Shown: positions 43,612 through 55,936, counted from the first letter of the stretch. The stretch is DNA of 64,000 bases from Balaenoptera acutorostrata (GCF_949987535.1 NC_080066.1:133900335-133964334); one strand, 5' to 3'. Notes: generated by a model not told the origin, from the letters alone. Numbers and translations are program-made.

Positions 43612-44165
43612 TGATTAGTATATGACAATGAACTTTTATGTATAAAATCCCAAGATGTCTTCAAAAAAAACTAAGAGTACTAGTAAGTGAAATCGGCAAG
43701 GTTACAGAATAAAAGGTCAATATACAAAAATGAATTGTACTTATACGCTAACAATTTGCATAACACTTGAAGTTTAAAAAGCAATACCATTTACAATAGC
43801 ATGAAAAACATTAGATGTGGATAAATGTAATAAAAGGTGTGTAAAACATGTATCTTGAAAATTACAAAACATAACTGTAAGAAATGAAAGGAGACAAATA
43901 AATGGAGAGACAGATAAGCAAACTCTGTATAATGAAGATGTGAATTGTTCCCAAAATTTTCCATAGGGTGAATGAATTCCCAAGCAAAAATCCCAGCAAG
44001 TTTTTTGTAGACATTGAGAAGCAAAGGGGCCAAAGTGGGGGGCACTTTTGGTGTGATGGAAATATTCTATATCTTGATTGCAGTGGTGGTTACATGACTG
44101 CTTACATTTGCCAAAATTCTGAACTAAGTTAAAATTGGTGAATTTTAGTATATGCATATTATCCC
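43592..44165 (+). mobile_element. Old L1 ORF2 end and 3' UTR, last piece
   Basis: It continues the old RT from 42,905, with a stop now in the place of the catalytic motif. It then jumps to accatttacaatagcatgaa and an internal deletion joins ORF2 to a 3' UTR (tggaaatattctatatcttg, gattgcagtggtggttacat, gtgaattttagtatatgcat). The end is near 44,165. It is part of the same element as 31,000-32,186. Confidence 0.7.
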
Positions 44166-44740
44166 TTGAGAGAGCTGATTTTTTTTAAGGTCCATATTTA
44201 AAAATTCAAAATTCAGAAAATTATAGCCTAAAATTTTGTTTTATGTGACATTCGTGTAGCGGAGTTTTCTAAGCTCTGTTTGTCAGTGTGCCTTGAGCTA
44301 GAGCTTGATGTCTATTTTGGTGCAGCACTTTGGTTTTTATTACAATTTTGTTCTAGCTCCTTTTTTTTCTTATCAAAAGTCAAATTACATATAAAAATTG
44401 GAGGCCAACTCAGTACAATTCTGCTCAATTTAGAATAGTCATGTTTTGTTCTAAGAAGTAGAACTGTAGGGCCTACAAACTTTTTTCCTTGTGAGTCTGG
44501 AAACCCTACGACAGGAGTGTAGGCCAGGATGCAGCCAGTGAGTGCTTCAGGGAGAGGGCAGAAGCTAGCTTCTCCCTGGGCAACTCTCACACCCGGAATC
44601 CTGGGATATTATTGCCCAACAAGGAGCCATCTGGATGGCTCACACCAGTGTAAACTTCATCATTAAGGGCAGGATTAACATTTGGGAGTCACTGATCTAT
44701 GGCACTTGGGTTACCATTCTGAGCATACAGGAGTGTTAAG
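44166..44740. other. Unassigned sequence
   Basis: No gene or named repeat. The 92-codon minus frame 44312-44590 has no domain. Confidence 0.4.
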
Positions 44741-44744
44741 TATA

Positions 44745-44967
44745 AAGGGTTTGGGAACAGGCCATCCTGGATTTGAATCCTGGTTCTGCTAATTCTTACC
44801 TGTGTGCCATTAGGAAAGTCATTTAACCTCTCTCAGCCTCAGTTTGCACAGCTCTAAAATGGAGATATATAAACACATCTCACAGCATTGATATGAAGAT
44901 TAAATGAAATAATATATGCAGAGTGCCTAGTACAGTGCCTGGCACATAGTATTGCTAAATAAATAGG
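44745..44967 (+). repeat. MIR SINE, nearly full length, sense
   Basis: The order tggatttgaatcctggttct, gtcatttaacctctctcagc, then cagtgcctggcacatagtat is the whole MIR from the tRNA-derived part to the tail. It is one of the best-preserved MIRs in the window. Confidence 0.88.
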
Positions 44968-45465
44968 AGCGATTTCTATGTTCTCCCTTGGGTTTTCTGC
45001 ATTCATGGATTGCAACCTGTTCAGTCCTCAGAATCTCAGAGAACCCTGGAAAAAAAAGGTGTTTGAACTCCTGAAAGAGAAAGGCAGAAGCCCAGGGACA
45101 GCAGCCAAGGAGGGAACAAGAGAAGGGCAACTTGAAATTGTCTGCCAGGAGGTGGAACTCATCAGTTTGGGGAAATGGGAAGAAAGTATGGCTGGACCAC
45201 TCCAGTACAGAGTTCCTGACTCATGATACTCATTATTTTTTTTTTTTTTTGGTGTGTTTCTTCTGCTTGTCAATTTTCAAAGTGTTTTCTTACATTTAAA
45301 AGATATTCTAATAAGACAGTTTAAAAAAAAAAATTTAAGGCAGATGTAATTAAAGTCCCTAATCAGCTGACTTTTTGTTAGTGAAGAGGGAGATTATTCC
45401 AGGTGGGTTTGACTTAATCAGTTGGAAGGTCTTTAAAGAGGGTTTAGGATGTTACTAAGTGAAAG
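44968..45465. other. Unassigned sequence with an old repeat at its right
   Basis: A T-run lies at 45,236-45,250. The stretch 45,335-45,440 (gatgtaattaaagtccctaa; gggtttgacttaatcagttg) looks like an old dispersed repeat of unknown name. Confidence 0.4.
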
Positions 45466-45467
45466 AA

Positions 45468-45905
45468 GACAATCTAAAAAGGCTACACACCATATTATGT
45501 AGAAAGATCAGTGGTTGCCATGGACTTGGGAGAAGAGAAGGAAGAATAGGTGGAGTACAGGAGATTTTTAAGACAGCAAAACTATTCTGTATTACACTAT
45601 AAGGGTGGATACATGTCATTATACGTTTTTCAAAACATACACAATGTATAACACAAAGGGTGAAGCCTAGTGTTAACTATGCACTTTGGTTGACAATGAT
45701 GTGTCATTGTTGGTTCATTGATTGTAACAACTGTACCACAATGTGTAGAATGTTGATGGTAAGGGAGGCTGCATGCGTGTGGGGAAGGGGTATGTGGGGA
45801 AGGGGGTACGTGGGGAAGGGGTATGTGGGGACTCTGTACTTTTTTCTCAGCTTCCCTATGAACCTAAAACTGTCCTAAAAAATAAAGTCCATTAATTTTT
45901 TTTAA
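45468..45905 (+). repeat. L1MB-type 3' UTR, sense
   Basis: The order gggtggatacatgtcattat, gaagcctagtgttaactatg, caatgatgtgtcattgttgg, then aacctaaaactgtcctaaaa and aataaagtccatta is the L1MB/L1MC 3' end. It is the sense counterpart of the antisense copy at 12,805-13,200. It contains a four-unit GT/G-rich minisatellite. Confidence 0.85.
45779..45830 (+). repeat. G-rich 16-bp minisatellite in an L1MB 3' UTR
   Basis: The unit gtatgtggggaagggg (with one variant gtacgtggggaaggg) is repeated about 3.5 times after a first gtgtggggaagggg. The related L1MB copy near 12,850 has no such array, so it expanded here. Confidence 0.88.
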
Positions 45906-46139
45906 AAAATGAAACAAACCACCCATGATCCCACCACTTATTAAAAATATTCTCATTTTTGTAAGTGGCTCTTATGCACATACACACACATCTCCATATA
46001 GCTGTGATTATTGAGGGAAAATCACTTGAGCTTCTGCATTTTAGTTTAACACAGGATGGTATATCCATTGCTTACCAGAACCCAATGGTTTTAATTGCCA
46101 GATGTATTAGATACCAAAACTTAATGGAGACGCAAAGGG

Positions 46140-46275
46140 TAGGAAGCTAACATTTATGGAGAACTTACAAGATACAGGCCCTGTGCCAGGTGCTTTACAC
46201 ATTTCATTTTATTTAATTCTCATAACAACCTTATGAGGGTGCTATTATCTTCATTTTATAGGGAAGCAAACTGTA
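46140..46275 (-). repeat. MIR SINE fragment, antisense
   Basis: ggccctgtgccaggtgcttt, ttctcataacaaccttatga, then ttcattttatagggaagcaa is the antisense MIR core. Confidence 0.8.
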
Positions 46276-46445
46276 ATTTTAAAATAACTCAATTATCAGA
46301 TTAACCAAAGACCATCCTTGGACAAGCTGAGATGTTATTGGTGATACACCCAACCCAGATTTTCTTATGATATGAAGAATAAGTCAGAATAATATTTACC
46401 AAAGTGTGTTTTATACAACCCCATTTTTGTAGGAAATTTAAAAGT

Positions 46446-46449
46446 AGAT

Positions 46450-46486
<37 letters not shown>

Positions 46487-46500
46487 GATAGATAGAGACA
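46446..46500 (+). repeat. (GATA)n microsatellite
   Basis: About ten GATA units with a few GAGATA interruptions at the right edge. Probably length-variable. Confidence 0.97.
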
Positions 46501-47285
46501 GTCATATATATAATTGTGGATGCGTATGTCTCTTTCTTTCTCCTAAAGTATTTGAGAAGTTCTAGGTGAATATTTTTGAAGCTTTTTTCCTATAGGAAAT
46601 CTCAGGGCTTTTATATAGTAATGTACACTGAATTTTTGTCCTCATTTTTTGGAGCAAGAATATTACAGCACTAGTTCCATCAAACACACTTTGGGAAATC
46701 CTGACCTATAAAATTATTCGTAATTTTTTCAGTGGACTCACAGGTTAATTTTAAGAATTCCCAGAATATGTTCTATGACAGTGTCCATAAAAAATTTCAA
46801 ATTTCATCTTATTATTTATTTTATCAAATGAATAATATACCTTGGGGTTAAGCCATAAAATGATGTAGAAGAATAGAATTGTAGACCTGGAAAAGATCAC
46901 AAGAACTCAAATCAGCCATCTCCCAGACTTCAGAGAGGACCACACCTAAGTCTTCATGGACAGATGGGTATCTAGCTTGCTGTAAAAGACCTCCAGGGAA
47001 GAAAATTCCATAACCTCCCTGTAACGTATGCCAGATGCCCAGCTTTTGTGAGAAAATGATGAGCTCCTAGAAGCTCTTCTAGTTTATCCTGCAAATAGTT
47101 AGTGCTTCATCATCACGATGGCATGTTATATGCAGGTGTTTAGATTAAGCAAAGGGTACAGGTAAAGAAAGTAAGATGAAGATACCTATATGTATCTATA
47201 CCTACGTCTATATTTATGTGAGGTATCTTATATATAAGATATAGATCTATCTATAGAGAGAATGCAGGAATTTAAAGTGTCATCT
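46501..47285. other. Unassigned sequence, possible ancient repeat at 46,860-47,100
   Basis: The wording near 46,880-47,100 (gtagacctggaaaagatcac; cataacctccctgtaacgta) resembles a very old mammalian repeat that I cannot name. A short TA-rich hairpin-like stretch lies at 47,220-47,260. Confidence 0.35.
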
Positions 47286-47289
47286 CAGA

Positions 47290-47905
47290 ATCCTCTTTGA
47301 CTTCTTCTTCTACCTATTTTCACAGTTTCAATTAGTCATCTCATCCTGTAACTTTCTCCTTTGAAGTGTCTCTTGATTCAATCCCCTCCTCTTTTTCCCT
47401 TGCCACCCATAGTTGAAGCTCTCATTCTTGCTGGCTTGGATTTCTCAAGTAGCTCTTGATTAATTGCCCTACCTCTAGACTCTCTTCTTTCTAACTTGCC
47501 CCAGTGCTAAAACATTCATCCTCTAAGTGCAGCTCTATCGTGTTACTGTCATGTCCAACATTTTTGATGACTTCCTATTGCCTGCGTATAAATGTGAACT
47601 CCATAGACTGGCCTGTTTAGCTCCTTGTGGTTTGACCCTAACTTCCCTTCCCAGTCTCATCTCCAGTTATTCTTCACCATACTTTCAACACATTGCTCAT
47701 AGTGAACATTCTTTCCTGACCCTATGGATTTTTATGCCTTCCACTTTTTTTTTTATTCCTTCTGTCCCCAATTCCATTTTCTCCTCTCTTTGTTATGTTC
47801 TTATCCATCTTCAAGTCCTAGCTCCTTTGTAGAATCTGCCTACGTCTCCCTAGGCAAAACTAATTATTTTCTCACCTTTTTTGCTTTCCAAAACTTTTGT
47901 GCATA
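47290..47905 (+). repeat. L2 LINE fragment, sense
   Basis: The order catcctctaagtgcagctct, gatgacttcctattgcctgc, aactccatagactggcctgt, tgcctacgtctccctaggca follows the L2 3' half. The 101-codon frame 47527-47832 is its decayed coding sequence. Confidence 0.78.
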
Positions 47906-48775
47906 ACTCACTCACATCACTTAGAAAGTTATGACATGAAATATGGCAGATATTCAACCAGTGGGTAATGTGACTTTGGTAAGTGCCATGGAGAGGGGTG
48001 ACAGGCAGAGAGGCCAAGAGGAGTGAGCACAGGTGAGACCAGGACTGACTGTCTACAGCAAAGGAACATGGTGATCATGAGGATGGTGATAGAAAGACAC
48101 TTTCCCCGGGGAATGAGCAGGCTCTGTCTATAATCCAGGAAAGATGGACAGGCACCGGGCTGAGGGCAGGCAGAAGCTCCTCGATGTCCTCCAGAACAAA
48201 GGACACATGACAGAGGGGAGACAGCAGCCACAGAAGCAAAGAATCTCCAGAGGAAGAACTTCCTTCTTCTTTGCCATCCCCAGAACAAGTGACGAACTAT
48301 GTCAAGGCCAGGAACTTTGGAGGAAGGGAAAGGGTAGTTGCCACCATCACATCACAAGCACAGCTTTAACACTGTTTTATGTTGTGGTGGTTTGTATCTC
48401 TCTATGGGAAGAATACCTGTCTAGCATTTCAGTTGTTCTCAGGAGTTCTGGTGGGAGAGGAGGTGGTAGACTAACATGGCAACACTCTCTGAAATTCACT
48501 ACCTGCAGACATTTCAAATAAATTGCAGTGATGAATGTGTTTAAGGGTGTTGTTGAATCAGTGAATGAATACATGAACTAGAAATGGAGGGCTTTCTTAG
48601 GAAATATCCATTTAAGAAGGTCTCAACAGTTCACAATCAATTTAAGCACAGTGACATAAAACTGATTCTTTAAAACACTTACCATAACTTACACATGTAA
48701 ACAACTATTTTTTTTCTTCGAGTAGTTACCTTAGGTAACTGCACATTTAGGAAAATCATATTGCCATTTCTGTTT
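47906..48775. other. Unassigned sequence
   Basis: Frames 47929-48288 (minus, 119 codons) and 48144-48521 (plus, 125 codons) overlap on opposite strands. Neither has a domain or reaches a plausible exon boundary, so I do not call a gene. Confidence 0.4.
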
Positions 48776-48779
48776 TGTT

Positions 48780-49015
48780 ATGATTTATTGAATGCCTACC
48801 ATGTGCTGGACCCTGCTATGAATGCTTTATAATCTCTAATCTTAGAGCATTAGAGCATTCATAGGAGGTAAGCATTGCTATCTTAAGTTTATAGATGAGA
48901 AAACTGAGTAACTTCTTCCCAAAGGGCAACAGCTTGGTCAGCTGGTAGCAGAGCTAGTTGTTGGTCAAAATTCAGTTTGAGACTAAAGCTCATGTTCTTC
49001 TTATTCTGCCATGTT
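48780..49015 (-). repeat. MIR SINE, antisense
   Basis: ttgaatgcctaccatgtgct, gatgagaaaactgagtaact, then cttggtcagctggtagcaga is the antisense MIR core. A short gagcatta/gagcattc doublet occurs in it. Confidence 0.82.
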
Positions 49016-50835
49016 GACTCAAAACATTTATTTGGAAATGCTTTTAGAACCTAAGGTATATTCATTTAATATACTCAATAGTAATGAATCTTTTTACTTT
49101 CAGGATGAATTTGAGTTTAAAAAATAGTCAATAGTCAAAAGACTTTCGGAACCAAGTGTGGTGAACATGGTAGAAGATTGGGGTACATTAATATGATTTG
49201 GGACCAAAAATGAAGTGTGACTCTGGAGGAAATACATTGAATGACGTGTGATTTTTTAACTGAGTTAAAAGATAATTTAAAATATCATCGGTTTTGGATT
49301 TCTAAACCACCACAGATCCTGAAAGAGTGGGATTAGGTATAGAAAGTATGAACATTTTACTTTTATATCAAACCTATAATCCCACCCTTGACAAACCTTA
49401 GAAGTTTGGAAGGGCTGTTAGAGGCCACTGAATTTTTTTTCAAATTCCGTATCAGTGAGTGGCAGAGCAAACCCTTGAACCCCAGACACTCAGCTTGCAA
49501 GTCCTTTCCAGTGTGTCCTGGCCCCCAAACACTTTGGGAAATGCTTTTAGAGTCCAAAGTCCTGGCTAGTGAGCCTTCATCCTGTGCTTAAAACCTCCAG
49601 GGATGATGAGGAGACCTCATCTCTGACCCTTGATCAGATTATAACCATCAGGACATAATTTTTGGTATATTGAGCAGAAATTCTCCTCCATGTATTACAT
49701 ACTTCAAGATTTTGAGAAATGATTGCAATTTCATGAGCTAAAAAGGAAGAAGTTAATTTAGACATATTCTAAAGATATGTCCCTCAAATGACATTAAAGT
49801 TCCAAAGAAGATATACCTCATTGCCCCTTACCAGACTATTTTTTTTTTCCATCACTCAACCCAACTTTCAGAGTAGACTCAAAGGAAAAGCACTGAAATA
49901 CTTTTCTGACTTTTCCATATTTAGCACAACACCACACAAAATTGCTAAATACCATATAACCACACTTACCATCCTGGGGCCTATAAATTCAGAATTCAGA
50001 CACTTGATTACAAACCACAGAATCACTCTGTTTAAGAAATAGTATGTGGTATTGTAAGGGAACTGCCCCTATTTAGATGTTCTTCTGGTTATTAACTTAG
50101 TAACATGGGCTTTTTCCTTGCCTCTGCTTTCTCAATCCTTCTACCATGGCTGTCATCTCCAATTTCTGGTACAATTTTGTGAGTATTTGGGATGTATGCC
50201 TGCAAGAGTTGGGGGAGCATTTTCTGCCTTAATTATAGTCTTAAAGGAAAATAAGCACATACGTTTTCTGTTTCGGTAAAATTCCATAGCAAAACAGGAG
50301 TCAATCACCAATTTTAGGAGAGTGAAGGTATGACAGAAAATTCACTCTTCCCGTCTAGGGGGGCCCAGGCACCTCTGTACACTATTTTCATGCTAATTCA
50401 GCTGTGAGGCTCCCACTCCCTCTCAGGATTCACAAGCCATCCCCTTCTGTTCCACACCTTTACACCAACGTCTGATCAGACCCACTAGTCATGCTAAAGT
50501 ATAAATGATGGGCGCCACAACAAATGTTTTTACATTTTTATAGTGATCAAAACTGTAAGCTAACCCAGTGGAGAGCACTCACCCCGCACAGGGAGATAGA
50601 TGCCTTAGAAAAATCTGTGTCATTTCGCCAAACTTGGCTTTCCCCCACCCTTTATTGAGGCCACTACTGTTAAATAGATTAAAAATTATAAAAGTTTTAA
50701 ATGCTTAAGTGTTCTTCATGACAGAATTTTAGTTTTTAAATATAAATCCCTCATTTCATCCCTCTATGCGAGTAAATGCTTCTTATAACTCGGAAGCCAT
50801 GTCACCACACTAAGAATTCTTTCATAATTTTAAAA
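49016..50835. other. Unassigned, repeat-poor sequence
   Basis: A weak MIR-like piece may lie at 49,420-49,500. Otherwise nothing is recognised, and all frames are under 90 codons and featureless. Confidence 0.4.
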
Positions 50836-50839
50836 GCTC

Positions 50840-51045
50840 ACATTGAGACTTTTCTATGTTCCGGAGACATGCTGAGTGTTTTGCTTTGCAGCAAATCTTA
50901 GGAAGTAGATACCATTCTCTCCATTTCACAAAGATGATTATGAATGAGAATAGTTATGTATCTTAAGCACAATCAAAGAATTATTACGTGAAAGACAAGA
51001 TTGCAGCCTATCCCCTTAACCATTATACTGGAAAATCTTTCTAGA
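50840..51045 (-). repeat. MIR SINE fragment, antisense
   Basis: gttccggagacatgctgagt, taccattctctccatttcac and attgcagcctatccccttaa follow antisense MIR, strongly diverged. Confidence 0.65.
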
Positions 51046-51059
51046 TTGCATAAGACGAG

Positions 51060-51520
51060 AACTTTTATATCAACCTTGGTTTTTGGATGCAAGCAGCAGA
51101 TATTGATTCTGGCTTACTTTAGAAAAAAAAGATAATGGGGAGCTCATAGAAGCTCTGGGAGTGCTGGAAATCCAGGCTCAGAGGCACTGCAGTCAGGAAC
51201 AATACCAAATTTACACTGCAAAATGGGTCCAGGAAGGATGGCCCTGGAAGTGCTGTTGCTGAGTCCTAAACACGCACTTAAGCTGTGGACATGAATGACT
51301 TCAGACACTGAACACAGCTGCTGGACCTGCTGCTCTGTTGCACCAAGAACTTGATCTCATAGCAATGGCCTCCACTGCCAGAGGAGCTTTGTCTCAGTGC
51401 TTCTTTACTTGCATCTTTAGTCCCCTAGTGAAAGACCAAAGTAGATGTATTTGATTGGTAGAGGCTAGGTCACATACCCACACACTAGCTGCAAGGGGGA
51501 TTGGGAAAGTGAGCTGGGGG
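51060..51520 (+). repeat. Old interspersed repeat, window family A copy 3
   Basis: It starts with a ggatgcaagcagcagatatt motif and runs to ggctaggtcacataccca. The word order resembles 2,790-3,140 and 9,200-9,640. Family name not assigned. Confidence 0.45.
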
Positions 51521-52170
51521 CATTTTTGACTTCAGTGATGACAGATGTCTGCGTCTCCCATCAAAAATCCATAAGATGGATAACTGTCCATTGGGAATGA
51601 GGTTTAGATGCTTGGCAGCCAGAAGGAATAACAGATGCCTGCTACACCTGAGAAATAGCATGGCAAGCTTCTCTAGCCCCGCACAATTTACTCCTTCATC
51701 CTTATGAGCATAAGATGCTCCTGTCTCCCTACACTGTGATTATAAGATCATTAGCACTTATAGCAGTGCTTTGTGGTTCACCAGAGTGTTCTGTGGACGA
51801 TGAATGGTGTCTGCAGAGATCCTGAGTCATGCATGGCTACTACTTAAAAAAGAAGACAAAAGAAAATTTTAAGTACTTTTGAAAGATTGGTTCTAGTGAA
51901 TCAATGCTCTGTGGATTGAGGCTAAAGAACATTGTGTCCAGAGTAACTGCATTTTGGATGAAAAAATAAAAGGAGAGCTTCTGTAAACTTGTAATTACCC
52001 TTCTGGTGTGTTCGTGGTAAATGCCAACAGTACGGATGTCAGCTTCCAGCTTGGACCAGTTTGTTGACCGGATCCATTTTATTTTCACCAGAACTCAACT
52101 CCCAGAGGTCCCCCACTATAAAAGAGGAAGAAGAGAAATATCTCTGTTAGAGGAAGAGTAATAAATCTCG
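51521..52170. other. Unassigned sequence
   Basis: No gene or named repeat recognised. Confidence 0.4.
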
Positions 52171-52520
52171 GCTGTCGTGCACATCTGTTGTGTTTCTCTG
52201 CTCAGCATTCATTCTTTCTTCTTTCATTAACAGGATCACAGTATTCCTTTGGGAAAGACCCTACCCTCCTGGTTCTAGGGATGCTCATGTGACCCATGGA
52301 CACCTGTATGCAGTAATTGATTCAGAGAAACGCATATGATACAGAACATCCCAATCAGAACATTCCAGGTCTTTCCTGGAACTACTAGGAAAGAGAAATT
52401 CTCTACTGGAATGACTGAGTCAGTAGGCGGTACATGAATCTTTTGACAGACATCTTGCCACTTACAAAGGGAGAGCCTATCTGAGAACAGAGTCAATAGA
52501 GAAACTCAAGCAGATATTTG
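52170..52520. repeat. Possible old interspersed repeat
   Basis: Phrases such as gatgctcatgtgacccatgg and gggagagcctatctgagaac resemble an old dispersed mammalian repeat. Name and strand are not certain. Confidence 0.35.
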
Positions 52521-53650
52521 AAAGAAGATTGAATACTTAGAACATCATTTTAACACCTAGATCGAACCAGGCTCAAAGCCAGTAACCTTGGGCTTTTCAA
52601 GTACCTGAACTTGTAAATGTCTTCTTTCCCTGAGGCTAGGGTGAGTTGGTCACCTGTCATATGCAACCAAAGAATCCCAACCAATTCACTGACTTTATTT
52701 TTAATTTCTGGAGTTCTGGGCTGCTTTGATTCAAGAAGCGCAATAATAAATCGTCTTGAATGCTGTAGAAGAGGCTCATAGTTTGGGTAGAGAACTTGGT
52801 CTAAAGGTTTTCTTCCAACATTGAGAGTCTAGGATTCTGTGAATAAAGACAAATGAGAAGGATTTGTTGAAATATATTAGATGCTATCTCAAGAAAGATA
52901 ATAATGGGATTGCCATTTAGCACAACAGAAAACATTACCCAAATTAGGTTAGTAACTATTTTAAGTTCCATTTAACTTCTTGTGGTGATGCATTTCATAA
53001 GTACTTTGTAATTTCTAAGCTTGTGAGGCTTAAATAATTATGTAATTACTTTGCAACAACCACAGAACGCCACTTGAATTTTGCAGCTACTTTAAGCCAT
53101 GTTAAGTTTTTCATTATAAATTATATTATGTTCAGTACATAATTTATAGTTTGTATGAAAAGAATAACCATATCATGCAACTATTCTGTAGTAGCATAGC
53201 AATTATCCCCATATTGTGGTAACTTCCAGTGGAATGGATCTTTCTTTTGTAATTACAAAAATGATAACATCACATCTGACGATTTCCTGGTGATAACATT
53301 TCTTACTATATATTCAACTATAATTTAGTTGCTTCTTCTTGGCCATTCTAGCAAAGCAAGAAAATAAATGGGGTAAAATGCTTTCCTGCCCCTTTAATAT
53401 TCAATGATATTTAGCAAGTATATACTACAGGAACTGAAGCTTGAAAATAGATTATGTGTAAAGAGATCAAAGTATATTATTTGCCTCCGTTTATACTCTG
53501 GTAACAAATAGGCCTTGATTAGCTACAACAGTTCAAGATCAAGGAATCATGCAGGAAAGTTATATTTTATTGTAACGTAAACCCAGTTGACAAACTACCC
53601 TGAAAGATGTGGTGTGAGAGATAGGCTTCCGTATGGCCTGGAAGGAAAGT
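52521..53650. other. Repeat-poor AT-rich sequence with TAATTA-type motifs
   Basis: No named repeat is seen over more than 1 kb. Homeodomain-like cores occur at 53,033-53,048 (aataattatgtaattactt). This may be conserved non-coding DNA, but alignment would be needed. Confidence 0.35.
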
Positions 53651-53840
53651 GAAGGGCACAGGATGTGGAATTAGAAACCTGAGCTGAAGTCTAACTTTGC
53701 TACTTCCTAGCTAGGTGAGTTTACCAACTGTATAATCTCTCTGAGCTCGTTTCTTTTTTCTGTAGATTTGGCCAACTCTAGTAAGGTTTGTTGCAAAACC
53801 AAATGATATAGCGTATTTGGAAGGATGTGTCAAATACTAA
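53650..53840 (+). repeat. MIR SINE fragment, sense
   Basis: aggatgtggaattagaaacc, tttgctacttcctagctagg, then taatctctctgagctcgttt is the sense MIR order. Confidence 0.75.
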
Positions 53841-54885
53841 CCAAATGTGAGGTAGTCTCAAAGAAGAAAGCCTTCTGTTCTCATCCAACTAATTCAGTTT
53901 GAAATAAAATACTCTTCTTTTATATAAACTTTTAAAATAGACCATGCCTACCCTGTGCAAGATACTGTACAAATGCAAAGAATTCATTCTGGCATCTCTT
54001 TATTTTTTTGTACAATCTGGACTTTTTCCAAGAATTTCTATATATCCATTTTCCCCTAAAAAATGAGTGCTTTGAAATTTTACTTTATTAGTGAGAAGCA
54101 CAAATTTTTGTAGACAATCAGAAGAAAACAATGTAAACCAGAAGATATTTCTTCACCAAAGGGTTCGGCTATGGGATAGAATGCAACTCCAGTCAGTTTC
54201 TAGAAAACAAGTATTTGAATCTTATCTGGAGGATATTAGTGTAATTTTTTAGGGGTTGTTAGAGTTAAGTATTAGGAAATTCTTTTAAAATTGTAGCCAG
54301 ATATTATATAATCTTAAATAGGTAGTTTCAGTTTGGTGATCATCTTCAAATTACTAGATAGTAACTCTACTATTTGTTAAGTTTAATTGGTTTAATATAA
54401 AGTATAATGTTCACATAATTTTGTCTTGGATTTAAAGAGTCTAGTTTGTTATTCTAAAATAGAAAGGGGGATTTTTAAAGGATATAAAAGACTTCTACAG
54501 AGCTTTGAACTTTGTGTTATGTAAATATCTGTATTGATACCATGAATACATACAATTGTAGCAGTGGTTTTTTGTTGATTCTTTAGAAGTAAATAAGAAA
54601 TAAAGAATCAGATCATCTTCCTTTAAGGATTAAAGAAAAGAGCAACATCTTTCCAAGTTGAGTCTTTTTTTTTTTTTAATCAGCATTGGGTATTGGAGTC
54701 CTTACTACACAAGAGGCCAGAGGTTCTAGTAACTTTGAATATGGCTGGCCAGGAATGTCTTTTTGTTTGTACTAAGCATTAAAGAGGTAGGCACTGTGGC
54801 ATTGAACAGGTTATGCACTGTGTGATAGCCCTAGCTTCCTGACAGTTCAATCAACTTTTTTAAAAAAATTTTCTTGTTGATTACA
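53841..54885. other. Unassigned AT-rich sequence
   Basis: No gene or named repeat recognised. A T-run lies at 54,666-54,678. Confidence 0.4.
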
Positions 54886-54887
54886 TT

Positions 54888-55240
54888 TCTGTATAATTTT
54901 TCCAAGGCTGCTGTAAAAAGGACTTGGTAGCTTAAACAATGGAAAGTTATTGTCTCTTGGTTCTGGAAGCTAAAACTCCAGTATCAAGGTGTTGGCAAGG
55001 TACACCTCCCATCTCCTTATAATACCCCCTTCTAATTCAAAAGCTAAGGTCACTCAAGTCTAAGTACCCATGACTTGAAACAGAAGCATCATCTTATTGT
55101 TTGAGCTCATATGGAGGTTTTCCAACTATTTTTAATTCTTACAGATACAACTGTTATTATTTAATGGTTAATGTTACTGTTAGTAATTAATAGATTTCTG
55201 AAAATTCTCTCTATGCATATATGACAGAGATTTTCCCTTC
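54888..55240 (+). repeat. Old interspersed repeat fragment
   Basis: ccaaggctgctgtaaaaagg, gcttaaacaatggaaagtta, then ttggttctggaagctaaaac match a very common mammalian repeat phrase. Family not named. Confidence 0.5.
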
Positions 55241-55932
55241 ACCAAAACGACAGAAGTACACAAATGCAAAAAAAAACCCACACCACATCTCAAAGCTGGT
55301 TGCTGCTTCTCAAAAGTTGGAATTATTGCTACATTACTGGGTACAAAAATAATTTCACAAACTCAAGTATGCATAAAATAAAATTATGTTATTTTCTATT
55401 TTGAACCCAAATTCTGCCAGGGTGACAGAATCCCAATTTCAACCAGTACAGGGTTTTACCTGATTTTTCCCAAGTTACAGCCAAGTAAGGATGCTTAAGT
55501 GTTACAAAGGGTCCATACAATTCTCAATTTCATCTGTCCATGCAGATTTACTCCATCTGGTCTTCTGCCATTTGTCCATGGCAGATGTGTTCTCTTAGGA
55601 CATATCTCTCTGTGTATTTGATGCTGCTCCTGGGAAGATGGTAAACATCCTGATGCTTCTGTGTCATGGTGGAACATGGAAACTCTACCTGGACATTAGG
55701 GTGCTGGCCATTTCTTCTCTGGGTTCTGGGTTCTGGCTGTCTATCTCTGGTCTCCCCCAGGAAATGAGCTCAAGCTCCTCTCCTTTTGGATTCCATGAAC
55801 CTCTTTGCAGAGTTTTACCGCCTTTTCAGGTCTTGGTAGCAAGATACACGCTCTGCACTACAATATCTATACTTTCAATTGCTTCTTTTCCATTTTTCTC
55901 CCTTGCAAGCTCAGACACCTGTGTAGGTGTGC

Positions 55933-55936
<4 letters not shown>
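55241..55936. other. Unassigned sequence
   Basis: A 110-codon frame (55638-55970) ends in the GT repeat. It has no domain and I treat it as chance. Confidence 0.4.

Noticed and set aside
48144..48521. 125-codon plus frame opposite a 119-codon minus frame
   Set aside because: No domain, no splice-site context and no support for either strand.
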